A DNA stretch of 64,000 nt. Origin: Methylobacterium brachiatum (lineage in GTDB: Bacteria; Pseudomonadota; Alphaproteobacteria; Rhizobiales; Beijerinckiaceae). A program made the translations under genes and the position numbers. How positions within the stretch are numbered: the first letter of the stretch is position 1; each line of letters begins with the position of its first letter. This document shows, piece by piece, positions 1-10,623 of the stretch. The notes beneath the pieces are model-generated. The model had not been told where the DNA came from. It made no database searches and saw only the letters and a program-made list of their open reading frames with translations. The stretch covers positions 124,001-188,000 of the forward strand of contig NZ_JAJALK010000010.1 of NCBI RefSeq assembly GCF_020523825.1, read 5' to 3'.

Positions 1-1202
1 ATCTCGGAGCCGCCCCGGTCGGCGCCCACCGCGAGGTCGCGGTAGAGCCCGACCCGCATGCCGGCGCCCAGAGCCGCCGCCGAGGCCGCGGCGAGCTGGC
101 GGTCGGCGAGGTATTGCAGCCAGGCGTGGTAGCCCACTGCCTCGGCCTTCTCGGCCGCGAAGGCCACGACCGCGTCGGTGCCGGCGCGGCGGTATTCCTC
201 GGGCCAGTCGCCGAGCCAATGGGCGCCCTGCTGCCGGAAATGCTCGGAGAGCGCCTCGAACACCGCGTGGGCCGCGAGATCCGGGCCGCCCTCCTGGCGG
301 AAGCGCTCGAACTCGGCGTCGGTGCCGGCCCGGGCCGGAGATTCCAGCCAGAGGGCGCGCAGCACCGGGTCGAGCACGTCGGCCACGCCCTGGTGGTCGA
401 CGAGGGCGGCCTCGCGCAGGGCCGTGATCGCGTCGGCGCGCTCGGCGAGCAGCGCCTCGGCCCGGGAGCCGGCGAGCCCCGGCAGGCTGCGCGGCGCGAT
501 GAACAGGGTCTCGAGGAACAGCCGCGAGGACGGTGAGTAGGGCGAGATCTTGGTCCGGTCCGAGCCGAACAGGGCGTGGACCGGGCTCAAGCCCAGAAAG
601 GCCGCCCCGCGCAGGGCCGCCTCGCGAGCGGCCTCCCCGGCATCCGCGTAGGTGCCGATGCCGATATTGGTGGCCGAGCGCAGGCCGTAGAGCTGGGCAG
701 CCATGCCCCAGTCGGAGGCGCCCTCCTCCGTGTAGGGCCGCGGGCGCCAGCAGCGCTGGGGCGCGGCGATCACCCAGGATTCGGCCCGGATCCGGCCGGC
801 CTGGACGGTGAGGCGATGGTAGCCCGGGGTCAGCGGCGGCAGCTCGAAACCCGCACCTTGGCCCGGCTCCGCCCCCTGCAGGTTGGCCCGGCCCTCGCGG
901 GCCGCGCCGCGCTCGTCCACGAGCCGCCAGACCAGGGTGTGCGGGGTACCGTCCTGGACGCGGACCGGCACCCGGGCGCCGCGCCGCGCCTCCACGGGCA
1001 GGAGCGGCGGGACCAGGCCGCAGCGCAGGGCCTCGACCTGGGCGAGGCTCTCGGCCACGCCGGCCTCGTCCTCGACCGCGAAACCGAGGGCCGCGAGCAG
1101 GCCGCGCCGCACCTCCAGGGAGGTCTCGACGGGCTGGCCGAAGGCGTCGGTATAGCCGGCGGCGACGCCGACGAGGTCGGCGAGTTTTTCCAGGGGGCTC
1201 AC
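1..1202 (-). CDS. malQ: 4-alpha-glucanotransferase (amylomaltase), N-terminal part, cut by the window edge
   Basis: About 400 N-terminal codons are present; the rest lies beyond base 1. MalQ moves alpha-1,4-glucan segments between malto-oligosaccharides in the cytoplasm. The start is a GTG at 1202 overlapping the treZ stop (GTGA), which fixes start and operon. Visible family features are an N-terminal region beginning SPLEKLADLVGVAAGYTDA, then WGMAAQLYGLRSATNIGIG, then GLSPVHALFG and SPYSPSSRLF, the usual MalQ order. It follows treZ directly, the arrangement seen where trehalose is made from glycogen; treY would be expected further downstream, outside the window. The frame stays open to the edge. 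Confidence 0.9.
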   Translation of the reverse strand, partial: MSPLEKLADLVGVAAGYTDAFGQPVETSLEVRRGLLAALGFAVEDEAGVAESLAQVEALRCGLVPPLLPVEARRGARVPVRVQDGTPHTLVWRLVDERGAAREGRANLQGAEPGQGAGFELPPLTPGYHRLTVQAGRIRAESWVIAAPQRCWRPRPYTEEGASDWGMAAQLYGLRSATNIGIGTYADAGEAAREAALRGAAFLGLSPVHALFGSDRTKISPYSPSSRLFLETLFIAPRSLPGLAGSRAEALLAERADAITALREAALVDHQGVADVLDPVLRALWLESPARAGTDAEFERFRQEGGPDLAAHAVFEALSEHFRQQGAHWLGDWPEEYRRAGTDAVVAFAAEKAEAVGYHAWLQYLADRQLAAASAAALGAGMRVGLYRDLAVGADRGGSE

Positions 1203-3004
1203 GAGCGGGGCTCCGTCAGGAACAGGCCGGTCCAGGACGGCAGGTCCCGTCCGGTCGTATCGGGGGCGTTGGTCCAGACCACCCGGGCGCCGCCCGGATC
1301 CAGCGCGAAGGGCGCGTCCCCGACATTGGCGATGAACCGCAGGGTGCCGGCGCCGAACCGCCAGGTGCAATCGACCACGTCGGCCCGCGGCAGGGTGGCG
1401 GCGGCGCCCAGGGAGCCGGATTTCGCGAGGGGCACGACCACGTCCCGGCGCAACCCGAGCAGGCGCGTCGTCTCGGCCAGGACCTCCCGGTGCGGCGAGC
1501 GCGCCCGCTCGGACCAGTCGAGCTTCGAGGCCTCGAAGGTCTCGCGCTCGGTCGGATCCGGGATCTTCGACGTATCGTCGGCAAACGCCGCGAAGCTCTT
1601 GAACTCCCGGCGCCGGCCGTCACGCACCGCCTTGTTCAGCTCCTCGTCCGGGGCGAAGTCGACGAAGAACAGGAACGGCGTCGAGGCCGACCATTCCTCG
1701 CCCATCCAGAGCATCGGGATCTGCGGCGCCAGCAGGAAGCCGGCCCGGGCGAGATCGAGTTTCCTGGGATCGGCCAGATGATTGAGGCGCTCGCCCAGCG
1801 CCCGGTTGCCGACCTGGTCGTGGTTCTGCAGGAAGGTCACGAAGGCCGAGGGCGGCAGATGCGCCGAGGGCTCGCCGCGCGGATGGTTGCCGAGCGTCGA
1901 GAACGGCTCGCCCTGATAGGCGAAACCCTCCGCCAGGCAGCGGGCCAGGCGCTCGACCGGTTTGTCGGCAAAGCTTTGATAATAGCCGGCGTCCTCACCG
2001 GTGAGCAGGACGTGCCAGCAATGATGCAGGTCGTCGGCCCATTGCGCGTCGTGCATCTTCGGCTTGCCGGCGGCGTCGCGCTCGAGCCAGCGAGCCTGGT
2101 TGGCCTCGTTCTCCAGCATGAGGTGGATCTCGCGATCCGGGAAGCGCCGCCGGACCGTCTCGCCGAGCTCGGCCAGGAAGTGGCGGGGCGAATCGTCGAG
2201 GATCGCGTGGACGGCGTCGAAGCGCAGGCCGTCGAAATGGTATTCCTCCAGCCAGTACAGGGTGTTCTGGATGAAGAACTGCCGCACGGTGGCGCCGCTC
2301 TCCTTGCCGTCGAAATTGATGCCCGCGCCCCACGGCGTCTGGTGACGCTCGGTGAAGAAGGTCTTGGCGTAGGCGTGCAGGTAATTCCCGGCCGGGCCGA
2401 AATGGTTGTAGACCGCGTCGAGATAGACCATCAGCCCGAGCCCGTGGGCGGCGTCGATCAGGCGCTTGAGGTCGTCCGGGCGGCCATAGGCGCCGTCCGG
2501 CGCGTAGGGCAGGACCCCGTCATAGCCCCAGTTGCGCGAGCCCTTGAAGTCGGCGAGCGGCAGCAGCTCGATCGCCGTGACGCCGAGCGCCTTGAGGTCG
2601 GGCAGGCGCGCCTGCAGGCCGGCATAGGTGCCCTCCGGGGTCGCGGTGCCGACATGGCACTCGTAGATCACCGCCTCCTCGAACGGGCGCCCGGTCCAGG
2701 CCTCGTCCGACCACGCGAAGGCGCGCGGATCGACCACCTCGCTGAGGCCCGAGACGTCGTCCGGCTGGAAGCGCGAGGCCGGGTCCGGCACGACGAGGTC
2801 GCCGTCGATCCGGAAGCCGTAGCGGGCCCCCGGCTTCACCCCGGGCAGGGCGGTGCGCCGCCAGCCGCCGCCCGACTCGGGCAACGGGTGGTCGATGCCG
2901 TCGACGACGAGTTCGACGCTCTGTGCGGTCGGCGCCCAGAGGGCGAAGCGCACGCCGCCCCCCACCATCTCGGCTCCGAAATCCATGCTGTGGGCGCGCC
3001 GCAT
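1199..3004 (-). CDS. treZ: malto-oligosyltrehalose trehalohydrolase
   Basis: Predicted 601 aa GH13 enzyme that releases trehalose from maltooligosyl-trehalose. An N-terminal CBM48-like segment (GGGVRFALWAPTAQSVELV) precedes the TIM barrel, with the region around YDGVLPYAPDGAYG, the nucleophile segment FDGLRFDAVHAILDD, the acid/base segment LMLENEANQ and FLQNHDQVGNRA. I chose the ATG at 3004 (MRRAHSMDFGAEM) because TreZ proteins usually begin with this motif; the frame stays open upstream to 3088. The stop overlaps the malQ start by 4 bases, so the two are translationally coupled. Confidence 0.93.
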   Translation of the reverse strand: MRRAHSMDFGAEMVGGGVRFALWAPTAQSVELVVDGIDHPLPESGGGWRRTALPGVKPGARYGFRIDGDLVVPDPASRFQPDDVSGLSEVVDPRAFAWSDEAWTGRPFEEAVIYECHVGTATPEGTYAGLQARLPDLKALGVTAIELLPLADFKGSRNWGYDGVLPYAPDGAYGRPDDLKRLIDAAHGLGLMVYLDAVYNHFGPAGNYLHAYAKTFFTERHQTPWGAGINFDGKESGATVRQFFIQNTLYWLEEYHFDGLRFDAVHAILDDSPRHFLAELGETVRRRFPDREIHLMLENEANQARWLERDAAGKPKMHDAQWADDLHHCWHVLLTGEDAGYYQSFADKPVERLARCLAEGFAYQGEPFSTLGNHPRGEPSAHLPPSAFVTFLQNHDQVGNRALGERLNHLADPRKLDLARAGFLLAPQIPMLWMGEEWSASTPFLFFVDFAPDEELNKAVRDGRRREFKSFAAFADDTSKIPDPTERETFEASKLDWSERARSPHREVLAETTRLLGLRRDVVVPLAKSGSLGAAATLPRADVVDCTWRFGAGTLRFIANVGDAPFALDPGGARVVWTNAPDTTGRDLPSWTGLFLTEPRS

Positions 3005-3177
3005 CGGGCCACGGTCCTCGTCGTTGGCCGTGCGCACCGAAGGGCAAGCGCGGCAGGGATCATTGTCGTGGGAGAAGGCCCCGGGCACGATCCGGTTCCC
3101 GCAGCGCAGCTATGGCGGCGTGATGAGACGGCAAGCGTGCGAAAAATGGCGCGGGGGCGGGGCGATCGCCGACCGGA

Positions 3178-3738
3178 TCACGTCCGATAGAACAGGACTT
3201 GGCCGTCGGGGCGAATCTGCAGCAGAGCATCGAAGTCCCGCAGATTGCGCGTCAGCACGCAGAAGCCGAGCTTGAACGCCTGCAGGAACAGGACACAATC
3301 ATGAAGTGCGCCCATGCGGTCGTCCTTTGCATAGCCCTGGATCCGGCAGAGCATGCCCGCATAGACGGCGGCGCTTCCCAGGGTCTCCGCGTCAGGGGTG
3401 AAGATCCGGTGCGCCGGCATCGCGTCGATCGCGGTTCCAATCGCCGCGACGGCCTGGGCGCTGCGAGGGTCCTTGGGATCGAGGACCCCCACTGTGTGCA
3501 TCAACTCCTGGATGGCGACGGTGCTGTGGTTCACGATCCGGATGTCGAGGAGGTCTTCGACCAGAGGCGATGCCCTCCCCTGCATCTGGTCGATGTAGAC
3601 GCACGTATCGAGCAAAAGCGGACGGCCCGCATGCGCCTGCCCCTCAAGAAAGGGCAAAGCGGCATCGTCCCGGCGCTGCAATGCCGTCTTTGGTCCCTGC
3701 CGACGCAGCCGTTCCGCGGCCTTGAAGGTGAAGACCAC
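3178..3738 (-). CDS. PIN-domain ribonuclease toxin of a type II toxin-antitoxin pair
   Basis: 186 aa. PIN-fold acidic residues are visible: LLLDTCVYID (Asp44, Asp50), IQELMH (Glu78), ALHDCVLFLQ (Asp147) and LTRNLRDFD (Asp168/170), in the usual order for a VapC-like metal-dependent RNase. The GTG start at 3738 lies three bases downstream of the upstream gene's stop, so the pair is almost certainly co-translated. The N-terminal 40 residues before the PIN core are longer than in short VapC toxins. Its RNA target cannot be inferred. It sits between glgX and treZ on the same strand. Confidence 0.8.
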   Translation of the reverse strand: MVFTFKAAERLRRQGPKTALQRRDDAALPFLEGQAHAGRPLLLDTCVYIDQMQGRASPLVEDLLDIRIVNHSTVAIQELMHTVGVLDPKDPRSAQAVAAIGTAIDAMPAHRIFTPDAETLGSAAVYAGMLCRIQGYAKDDRMGALHDCVLFLQAFKLGFCVLTRNLRDFDALLQIRPDGQVLFYRT

Positions 3739-3741
3739 GCG

Positions 3742-4041
3742 CTAGAAGCTCAGGTCGAGTTCCGGGTCAACCGATGCCCGCAGCGTGCGGAATACGTCCG
3801 CGAAGCCATCCTCGATGGCGATGTTGGCGAGCGCGAACTCGATCAGCGCGGTGTCAGAGTGAAGCCCCGTCCGGGCCTTGGCGCGTTCGATCAATTCGGG
3901 CGCGACGCGTCCGGAGATCCGGCTGGCCTTGCCCCGGGTCAGGCCGCTTTCCTGCGCGCGGGCCATGACGGCGGTGACGGAAGGGGCAAGGGATGTCTCA
4001 ATCCCTGAGGCCTGCCTCGGCTGCGAACGATCCCCAGCCAT
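3742..4041 (-). CDS. predicted antitoxin partner of the PIN toxin
   Basis: 99 aa, ATG at 4041. The central part (RISGRVAPELIERAKARTG, then LIEFALANIAIED) looks like a ribbon-helix-helix DNA-binding segment followed by an acidic helix, and the C-terminal tail (VDPELDLSF) is the kind of region that wraps a toxin. It lies immediately upstream of the PIN gene, as expected for an antitoxin that also autoregulates the pair. Assignment rests on gene order and size rather than a strong family signature. Confidence 0.68.
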   Translation of the reverse strand: MAGDRSQPRQASGIETSLAPSVTAVMARAQESGLTRGKASRISGRVAPELIERAKARTGLHSDTALIEFALANIAIEDGFADVFRTLRASVDPELDLSF

Positions 4042-4152
4042 GGCGATGCTCCGATGATGTTCAACAAATCGTACGATCCGGCAACGTAGTGGGCCGGACC
4101 TCCACGCGCAATCATCTCATCCGGCTTTGACCGACTCGCATTGAGCCTGTTC

Positions 4153-6264
<2,112 letters not shown>

Positions 6265-6387
6265 GGGCAGAGTCCGGGTTTTTGGGACATGGACCGAGGC
6301 GCGTGCCGGCGCCGGCGGGCGAGGTCGGCCGTCAGGGCGTGCGGCAAGGCTCTTGGAACAACGTCATCGACGGGATGAGGCTCGGGT

Positions 6388-6411
6388 CCCCTCTCCCGCA
6401 CGGGAGAGGGG
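6388..6411. repeat. short GC-rich palindrome between otsA and glgX
   Basis: An 11-base arm CCCCTCTCCCG (6388-6398) is followed after two bases by its exact complement (6401-6411). No T-run follows on either strand. It resembles the small interspersed palindromes common in alphaproteobacterial intergenic regions more than a classical terminator, though it could slow or end otsA transcription. Confidence 0.6.
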
Positions 6412-6486
6412 GCGCGGCTTGGCCAGCCGGAGCGATGGCGCCTCAAAGCGGTATCGCCATCGTCGGCGTCAGCGCGAACGATTCGG

Positions 6487-7908
6487 CTACTCGGCAGCCG
6501 CCGCGGTGGTCGGGGGCTCGCGCTCCATCGTGCGGAAATTCTCCAGCTCCGACAGGAAGTTGCGAGCCCACCAATCGACGTCCTCCCGGGTCATGCGCTC
6601 GACCATCGGCCGCCAGCGGGCGACGCGCTCGGCCTTGGGCATGTACAGGGCGGAGCGGATCGCCTCGGCGACCTCGAACCGGTCGTAGGGGTTGATCAGC
6701 AGCGCCTCGGGCATCTGCCGGGCCGCGCCGGCGAATTTCGACAGGACCAGCACGCCGGGATCGTCCTCGCTCTGCGCGACCACGTATTCCTTGGCGACGA
6801 GGTTCATGCCGTCGCGCATCGGCGTCACCAGCCCGACCCGGGCCGCCCGGTAGAGGCCGGCCAGGACCGGGCGCGGATAGGCCTTGGTGATGTACTGGAT
6901 CGGCGTCCAGGCCGGGTCGCCCAGCGCGCCGTTGATCTCGCCGACCTTCTCGTTCACGTCCCGGGCGAGCTGCTCGTATTCCGGAACCTCGCTGCGCGAT
7001 TTCGGGGTGATCTGGATGTAGGTGACGTTGCCGCGCTGGTCGGGATTGGAGGCGAAGAAGCTCTCCACCGCCTCCATCCGCTCGGACACGCCCTTGGAAT
7101 AGTCGAGCCGGTCGACGCCGATCAGCAGCTTGCGGGTGCGCAGGCCCGCGATGGTCTCGCGCACCACCTTGTTGGAATTGGCCTTCTCGGCGGCCTCCTT
7201 GAAGCCGGCGACGTCGATGCCGATCGGGAAGGCGCGGATCCGGGTGCGGCGCCCGTCGACCATCAGCGAGCCGCCGCCGAGCGGGATCGCCCGCTGGGTG
7301 TCGACCAGGTTGCGCTGGAGGTTCTGGACGTCGGCCTCGGTCTGCAGGCCGATCAGGTCGTAATCGACGATGGCGCGCAGGAGCTCGCCGCTCGCCGGCA
7401 GCGAGTTGAACACGTCGGCGGCGGGCCAGGGGATGTGGTGGAAATAGCCGATCGGGTTGTCGAGCCCGAGGCCGCGCAACTCGGCTGCGAGCGGCAGCAG
7501 GTGGTAATCGTGCACCCAGATGATGTCGTCGGGCTCGACCAGCTTGGCCAGCGCCCGGGCGAAGGTCCGGTTGACCCGGCTGTAGCCGGCGTAATCCGAG
7601 CGCGAGAACGCGCCCAGGCCCAGCCGGTAATGCATGATCGGCCACAGGGCCCGATTCGCAAAGCCGGCGTAATATTCCAGGTGGTCCTGCGGCGAGAGGT
7701 CGACCACGGCGTACTGGACCCGGCCCCGGTCGATCAGGGTCGGCTCCTCGGAGGGCTCCTCCGTGATGTTGCCGCTCCAGCCGAACCACAGCCCTTCATA
7801 GGCGGTGAACGCCTCCTTCACGGCGACGGCGAGGCCGCCCGCCGCAACCGCCTTCCCGCCATCCTCGGGGATGGCGACGCGGTTCGATACGATCACAAGG
7901 CGTGCCAC
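6487..7908 (-). CDS. otsA: trehalose-6-phosphate synthase
   Basis: Predicted 473 aa, GT20 family, making trehalose-6-phosphate from UDP-glucose and glucose-6-phosphate. Seen: N-terminal ARLVIVSNRVAIP, IWVHDYHLLPLA, GVDRLDYSKGVSERMEA and the donor-binding TPMRDGMNLVAKEYV. I chose the GTG at 7908 because it places the conserved VSNRV strand at the N terminus and gives the usual length; the frame stays open upstream to 8070 with low-complexity codons. No otsB is visible, so the phosphatase must lie elsewhere. With treZ/malQ this gives two separate routes to trehalose. Confidence 0.94.
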   Translation of the reverse strand: MARLVIVSNRVAIPEDGGKAVAAGGLAVAVKEAFTAYEGLWFGWSGNITEEPSEEPTLIDRGRVQYAVVDLSPQDHLEYYAGFANRALWPIMHYRLGLGAFSRSDYAGYSRVNRTFARALAKLVEPDDIIWVHDYHLLPLAAELRGLGLDNPIGYFHHIPWPAADVFNSLPASGELLRAIVDYDLIGLQTEADVQNLQRNLVDTQRAIPLGGGSLMVDGRRTRIRAFPIGIDVAGFKEAAEKANSNKVVRETIAGLRTRKLLIGVDRLDYSKGVSERMEAVESFFASNPDQRGNVTYIQITPKSRSEVPEYEQLARDVNEKVGEINGALGDPAWTPIQYITKAYPRPVLAGLYRAARVGLVTPMRDGMNLVAKEYVVAQSEDDPGVLVLSKFAGAARQMPEALLINPYDRFEVAEAIRSALYMPKAERVARWRPMVERMTREDVDWWARNFLSELENFRTMEREPPTTAAAAE

Positions 7909-8398
7909 GCGGGTCGGCTCCGGATCAGGGGCGCGGCTCGAGTCGAGGACCTCGCCGCGCCTGCATCGGGACTTCTCAGTAGCAGAACGCGCGGAGACCC
8001 TGCGCGATCCTTTGTCAGGGCAACCCAAGCGTGAAGCCGGGCGCGGGTCAAGTCGAGCACCCCGCCGCACCGGACAGGATCGCCGCCCTGTCCGGTGCTC
8101 GCGGCGCGGTTCGGGCCTCGCGCGGCCAGCCCTTGAAGGCTCTTCGCGGCGAGGCCCGGGATGTGTCGAAGGGCCACCGAAGGGAAGCCGTCATGCAAGC
8201 GTGACGGTTCTGCCGGATCCTGCCTGAACGCCGGCTGAGCGAGGGCCGACGCGCCGCGTGGACCCGTCGCGCCGACGCCGCCCGCCGGACCGCACGCCGC
8301 GCTGGAACCGGTGACAGCCCAGTCGGTTACTCAGCCATCGCGGGGGCCGCGGTCGCCGCGAGCGACGCCGTCCCTGCGCCGCGAGGAGTGTTTTCGAG
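7909..8398. other. intergenic region with no supported gene
   Basis: About 490 bases between the divergent otsA and the 8399 gene. Open frames here have no recognisable protein features and look like by-products of high GC. It must hold both promoters. No tRNA, clear terminator or riboswitch was recognised. Confidence 0.5.
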
Positions 8399-8920
8399 AT
8401 GGCCGGCAACGAGTTCCCGCAGGATGCGCCCAAGGACCCGCTGAAGGATCCGGCGCATGACCGGCCCGGCGAGACCGCCGGCGAGCGCGCCCAGTGGCGT
8501 GCCCTCCAGGGCGACGTCGAGGGCCTGGCCGACGAGGCGGCCGAGCGCGGCCGCGGGCTGATCGACGCGGCGCGTCTCCAGGCCCAGGATTACGTCGAGC
8601 GGCGCAAGAGCGACGCCGCCCAATCGGTCCACGAGCTGGCGCAGACGATCCGCAATTCCGGCCGCGACCTCGGCGACAAGCCGAACGTGCGCGCCTTCTT
8701 CGACAGCGCCGCCGACGGGCTCGAGCAGCTCGGCTCCTCGATCGAGCGGCGCAGCCTCGGCGACTTCTACGGCGAGGCCGAGGCCTTCGCCCGGCGCGCG
8801 CCGGTGGCGGTGGCGGTCGGCACCTTCGTGGCCGGCCTGATCGCTGCCCGGTTCATCAAGTCGTCGAGCCTGCCGCCGGAAGCGCCCGACGGCGACGCCC
8901 GCGACAGCTTCCGGGCCTGA
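8399..8920 (+). CDS. small helical membrane-anchored protein of unknown function
   Basis: 173 aa. The hydrophilic N-terminal two thirds is rich in Ala, Glu, Arg and Asp and probably a long helix. A single hydrophobic segment near the C terminus (APVAVAVGTFVAGLIAARFI) is followed by a short polar tail. This layout recalls tail-anchored ElaB/YqjD-like envelope proteins, but I do not recognise a specific family. ATG at 8399. The next gene begins 3 bases after its stop, so this is probably the first gene of an operon with the holin-like and DUF3618 genes. Confidence 0.75.
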   Translation: MAGNEFPQDAPKDPLKDPAHDRPGETAGERAQWRALQGDVEGLADEAAERGRGLIDAARLQAQDYVERRKSDAAQSVHELAQTIRNSGRDLGDKPNVRAFFDSAADGLEQLGSSIERRSLGDFYGEAEAFARRAPVAVAVGTFVAGLIAARFIKSSSLPPEAPDGDARDSFRA

Positions 8921-8923
8921 CCG

Positions 8924-9337
8924 ATGGCCCAGGGTCCTGATCCGCGCCAACCCGGCGCCTCGAGCATCCAGAGCCTGATCGGCGATGCCCTGCGCGAGAC
9001 CAACGAGCTCGCCCGCAAGGAGATCGCGCTGTTCCGCGCCGAGATGGCGGGCAATGTCCGCCAGCTCATCGTCGGCCTGGCCTGCATGGTCGGCTCGGCC
9101 GTGTTCGCCGTGGTCGCCCTGCTCGTCCTGATCGGCGCCCTCGTGAAGTGGCTCGCCACCATCGTGGGCTCCGAGTGGCTCTCGGCCCTGATCGTCGGCG
9201 GCGTGCTGCTGGTCATCGCCGTGGGCATGGCCCTGTGGGCACGCAGCGTCCTGTCCCTCTCCACCCTGGCGCCGACGCGCACGACGCGCCAAGTTCGCCA
9301 GGATGCCCAGGCCCTGTCGGAGCGCGTATCCGGATGA
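8924..9337 (+). CDS. phage holin family / DUF1469-like inner-membrane protein
   Basis: 137 aa with an amphipathic N-terminal helix (LIGDALRETNELARKEIALFRAEM) and two strongly hydrophobic segments, roughly residues 50-75 and 85-110. This is the pattern of the holin-X/DUF1469 family that in alphaproteobacteria sits beside DUF3618 genes. Despite the family name there is no sign of a prophage. Its stop overlaps the next start (ATGA at 9334), so the two proteins are coupled and probably partners. Confidence 0.8.
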   Translation: MAQGPDPRQPGASSIQSLIGDALRETNELARKEIALFRAEMAGNVRQLIVGLACMVGSAVFAVVALLVLIGALVKWLATIVGSEWLSALIVGGVLLVIAVGMALWARSVLSLSTLAPTRTTRQVRQDAQALSERVSG

Positions 9338-9714
9338 GTTCGATGACCGACCTCGAGAAGGAAATCGAGGCGAGCCGGGCGCGGCTCGACGAGACGATCG
9401 ACCAGATCCAGGGCAAGCTCTCGGTCCCGAACATCGTGGACGAGATGCTGGGCAATGCCCGGCGCACGCCCGCGCTGAGCGGGGTCTATGACGGCGCCCT
9501 GGAAGCGGTGCGCCGCAATCCCGTGCCGGTCCTGCTGATCGCCGCCGGGGTGGGGCTGCTGTTCAACCGGATGGCCCGGGATGCCGAGCGCCGCCGCACC
9601 CAGGTCTCGGCCGAGCGCGTGGCCACGCTGAACACCGGCACGGCCCGCGGCTACGATCCCGACCTGCCGACGGCGCGCCCCGTCCGGGATCCCCTCGAGA
9701 AGACCGAGATCTGA
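9334..9714 (+). CDS. DUF3618 family protein
   Basis: 126 aa from the ATG at 9334 overlapping the previous stop. The N terminus (LEKEIEASRARLDETIDQIQGKLS) is the characteristic DUF3618 helix. A single membrane segment follows (NPVPVLLIAAGVGLLFNRMA), then a polar tail. Function is unknown. The cluster with the holin-like gene is conserved in many Hyphomicrobiales; an envelope or stress role is inference. The frame remains open upstream to 9148, but that portion lies inside the holin-like gene and is not credible protein. Confidence 0.82.
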   Translation: MSSMTDLEKEIEASRARLDETIDQIQGKLSVPNIVDEMLGNARRTPALSGVYDGALEAVRRNPVPVLLIAAGVGLLFNRMARDAERRRTQVSAERVATLNTGTARGYDPDLPTARPVRDPLEKTEI

Positions 9715-9799
9715 CGCTCAAGACGATTCGAGCCCGGCCCGACGGCCGGGAGGCGCGACGCTCCCCGCGTCGCCGAGACGGACATCCGAGGACCCCGCC

Positions 9800-10576
9800 A
9801 TGACCGACAAGCCGACCCCCTCCAGCCTCCCCGAGCAGCTCGCCGCCCAGGCCGGCATGCCGACGGGCACCGGCGATACCAGCCTGCGGCCGGATCCGGC
9901 CGGCCACGGCGATCCGCGTTCGGCCCCCGGCGAGGCGGCCGGCGACTTCACCCTCCGGCCCGACCCGCGCGGCCTGCACGACCCGCTCCCGCCCGGTGCC
10001 GCGACGCGCCCGATCGATGCGGCCGCATCCGCCAAGGAGGGCGCCCAGGAGGCCGCCGATCGCGCCGCCGACCTCGCCGGGCAGGCCCGCCAGACCGTCT
10101 CGGACCTGGCCGACGATATCGGCAACCGCCTCGGCAGCGCCGCCGATCAGGCCCGCGCCCGCGCCGCCTCGGCCTATGACGAGGCCCGGGAGCGCGCCGC
10201 CGCCCTGCACAAGCGCAACCTGCGGGCGCTCGACGACATCACCACCCAGGGGATCGACGGGCTTCAGCGCGGCCGCAGCACGGTCGAGCGCTTCGTGGAC
10301 GACAACCCGCTGCTGGTGGGCGTCGTCGGCGTGGCCGCCGGCCTGCTGCTCGGCGCGCTGCTGCCGCGCACCCGCCAGGAGGACCGCAACATCGGCCCCT
10401 GGGCCGACGAGGTCCGCGACCAGGGCCTGCGCTACGCCCGGGAGGTGACCAATATGGGCCGCGAGTTCGTCCAGACCGCCCTCGACCCGGACAACCTCAA
10501 CGCGGCGGTCCGCAAGGCCGCGGATTCCGATGGCCACACGCCGCCGGCGAACGAGCGGGCTGCGCACAACCTCTAA
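9800..10576 (+). CDS. long-helix membrane protein, DUF883/ElaB-like layout
   Basis: 258 aa. The N-terminal 75 residues are disordered and contain repeated LRPDP units (LRPDPAGHGDPR, LRPDPRGLHDPL). A long Ala/Glu/Arg helix follows, then a glycine-rich transmembrane segment after DNPLLV, and a polar C terminus. The order helix, DNP, hydrophobic segment is the ElaB/YqjD/DUF883 layout, in which proteins sit in the inner membrane. It is 85 bases after the DUF3618 gene on the same strand and probably belongs to the same stress-related group. Confidence 0.75.
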   Translation: MTDKPTPSSLPEQLAAQAGMPTGTGDTSLRPDPAGHGDPRSAPGEAAGDFTLRPDPRGLHDPLPPGAATRPIDAAASAKEGAQEAADRAADLAGQARQTVSDLADDIGNRLGSAADQARARAASAYDEARERAAALHKRNLRALDDITTQGIDGLQRGRSTVERFVDDNPLLVGVVGVAAGLLLGALLPRTRQEDRNIGPWADEVRDQGLRYAREVTNMGREFVQTALDPDNLNAAVRKAADSDGHTPPANERAAHNL

Positions 10577-10587
10577 AGAGGAAGTTG

Positions 10588-10620
10588 CCGCCTGCCAGCC
10601 TGGACGCTGGCGGGCGGTTT
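10588..10620 (+). terminator. rho-independent terminator between convergent genes
   Basis: A 12-base arm CCGCCTGCCAGC (10588-10599), a 6-base loop and the arm GCTGGCGGGCGG (10606-10617) pair with a single G-U wobble, followed by TTT. It sits between the stop of the 9800 gene and the convergent stop of the acyl-CoA synthetase, so it probably serves the plus strand and perhaps both. Confidence 0.75.
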
Positions 10621-10623
10621 CAT

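Noticed and set aside
1490..3190. Long plus-strand frame (566 codons) opposite treZ
   Set aside because: It is antisense to a clear GH13 enzyme, low in complexity and rich in Arg/Val/Gly from GC-biased codons, with no recognisable motif.
6388..6411. Palindrome after otsA as a classical terminator
   Set aside because: No T-run follows on either strand, so I list it as a repeat instead.
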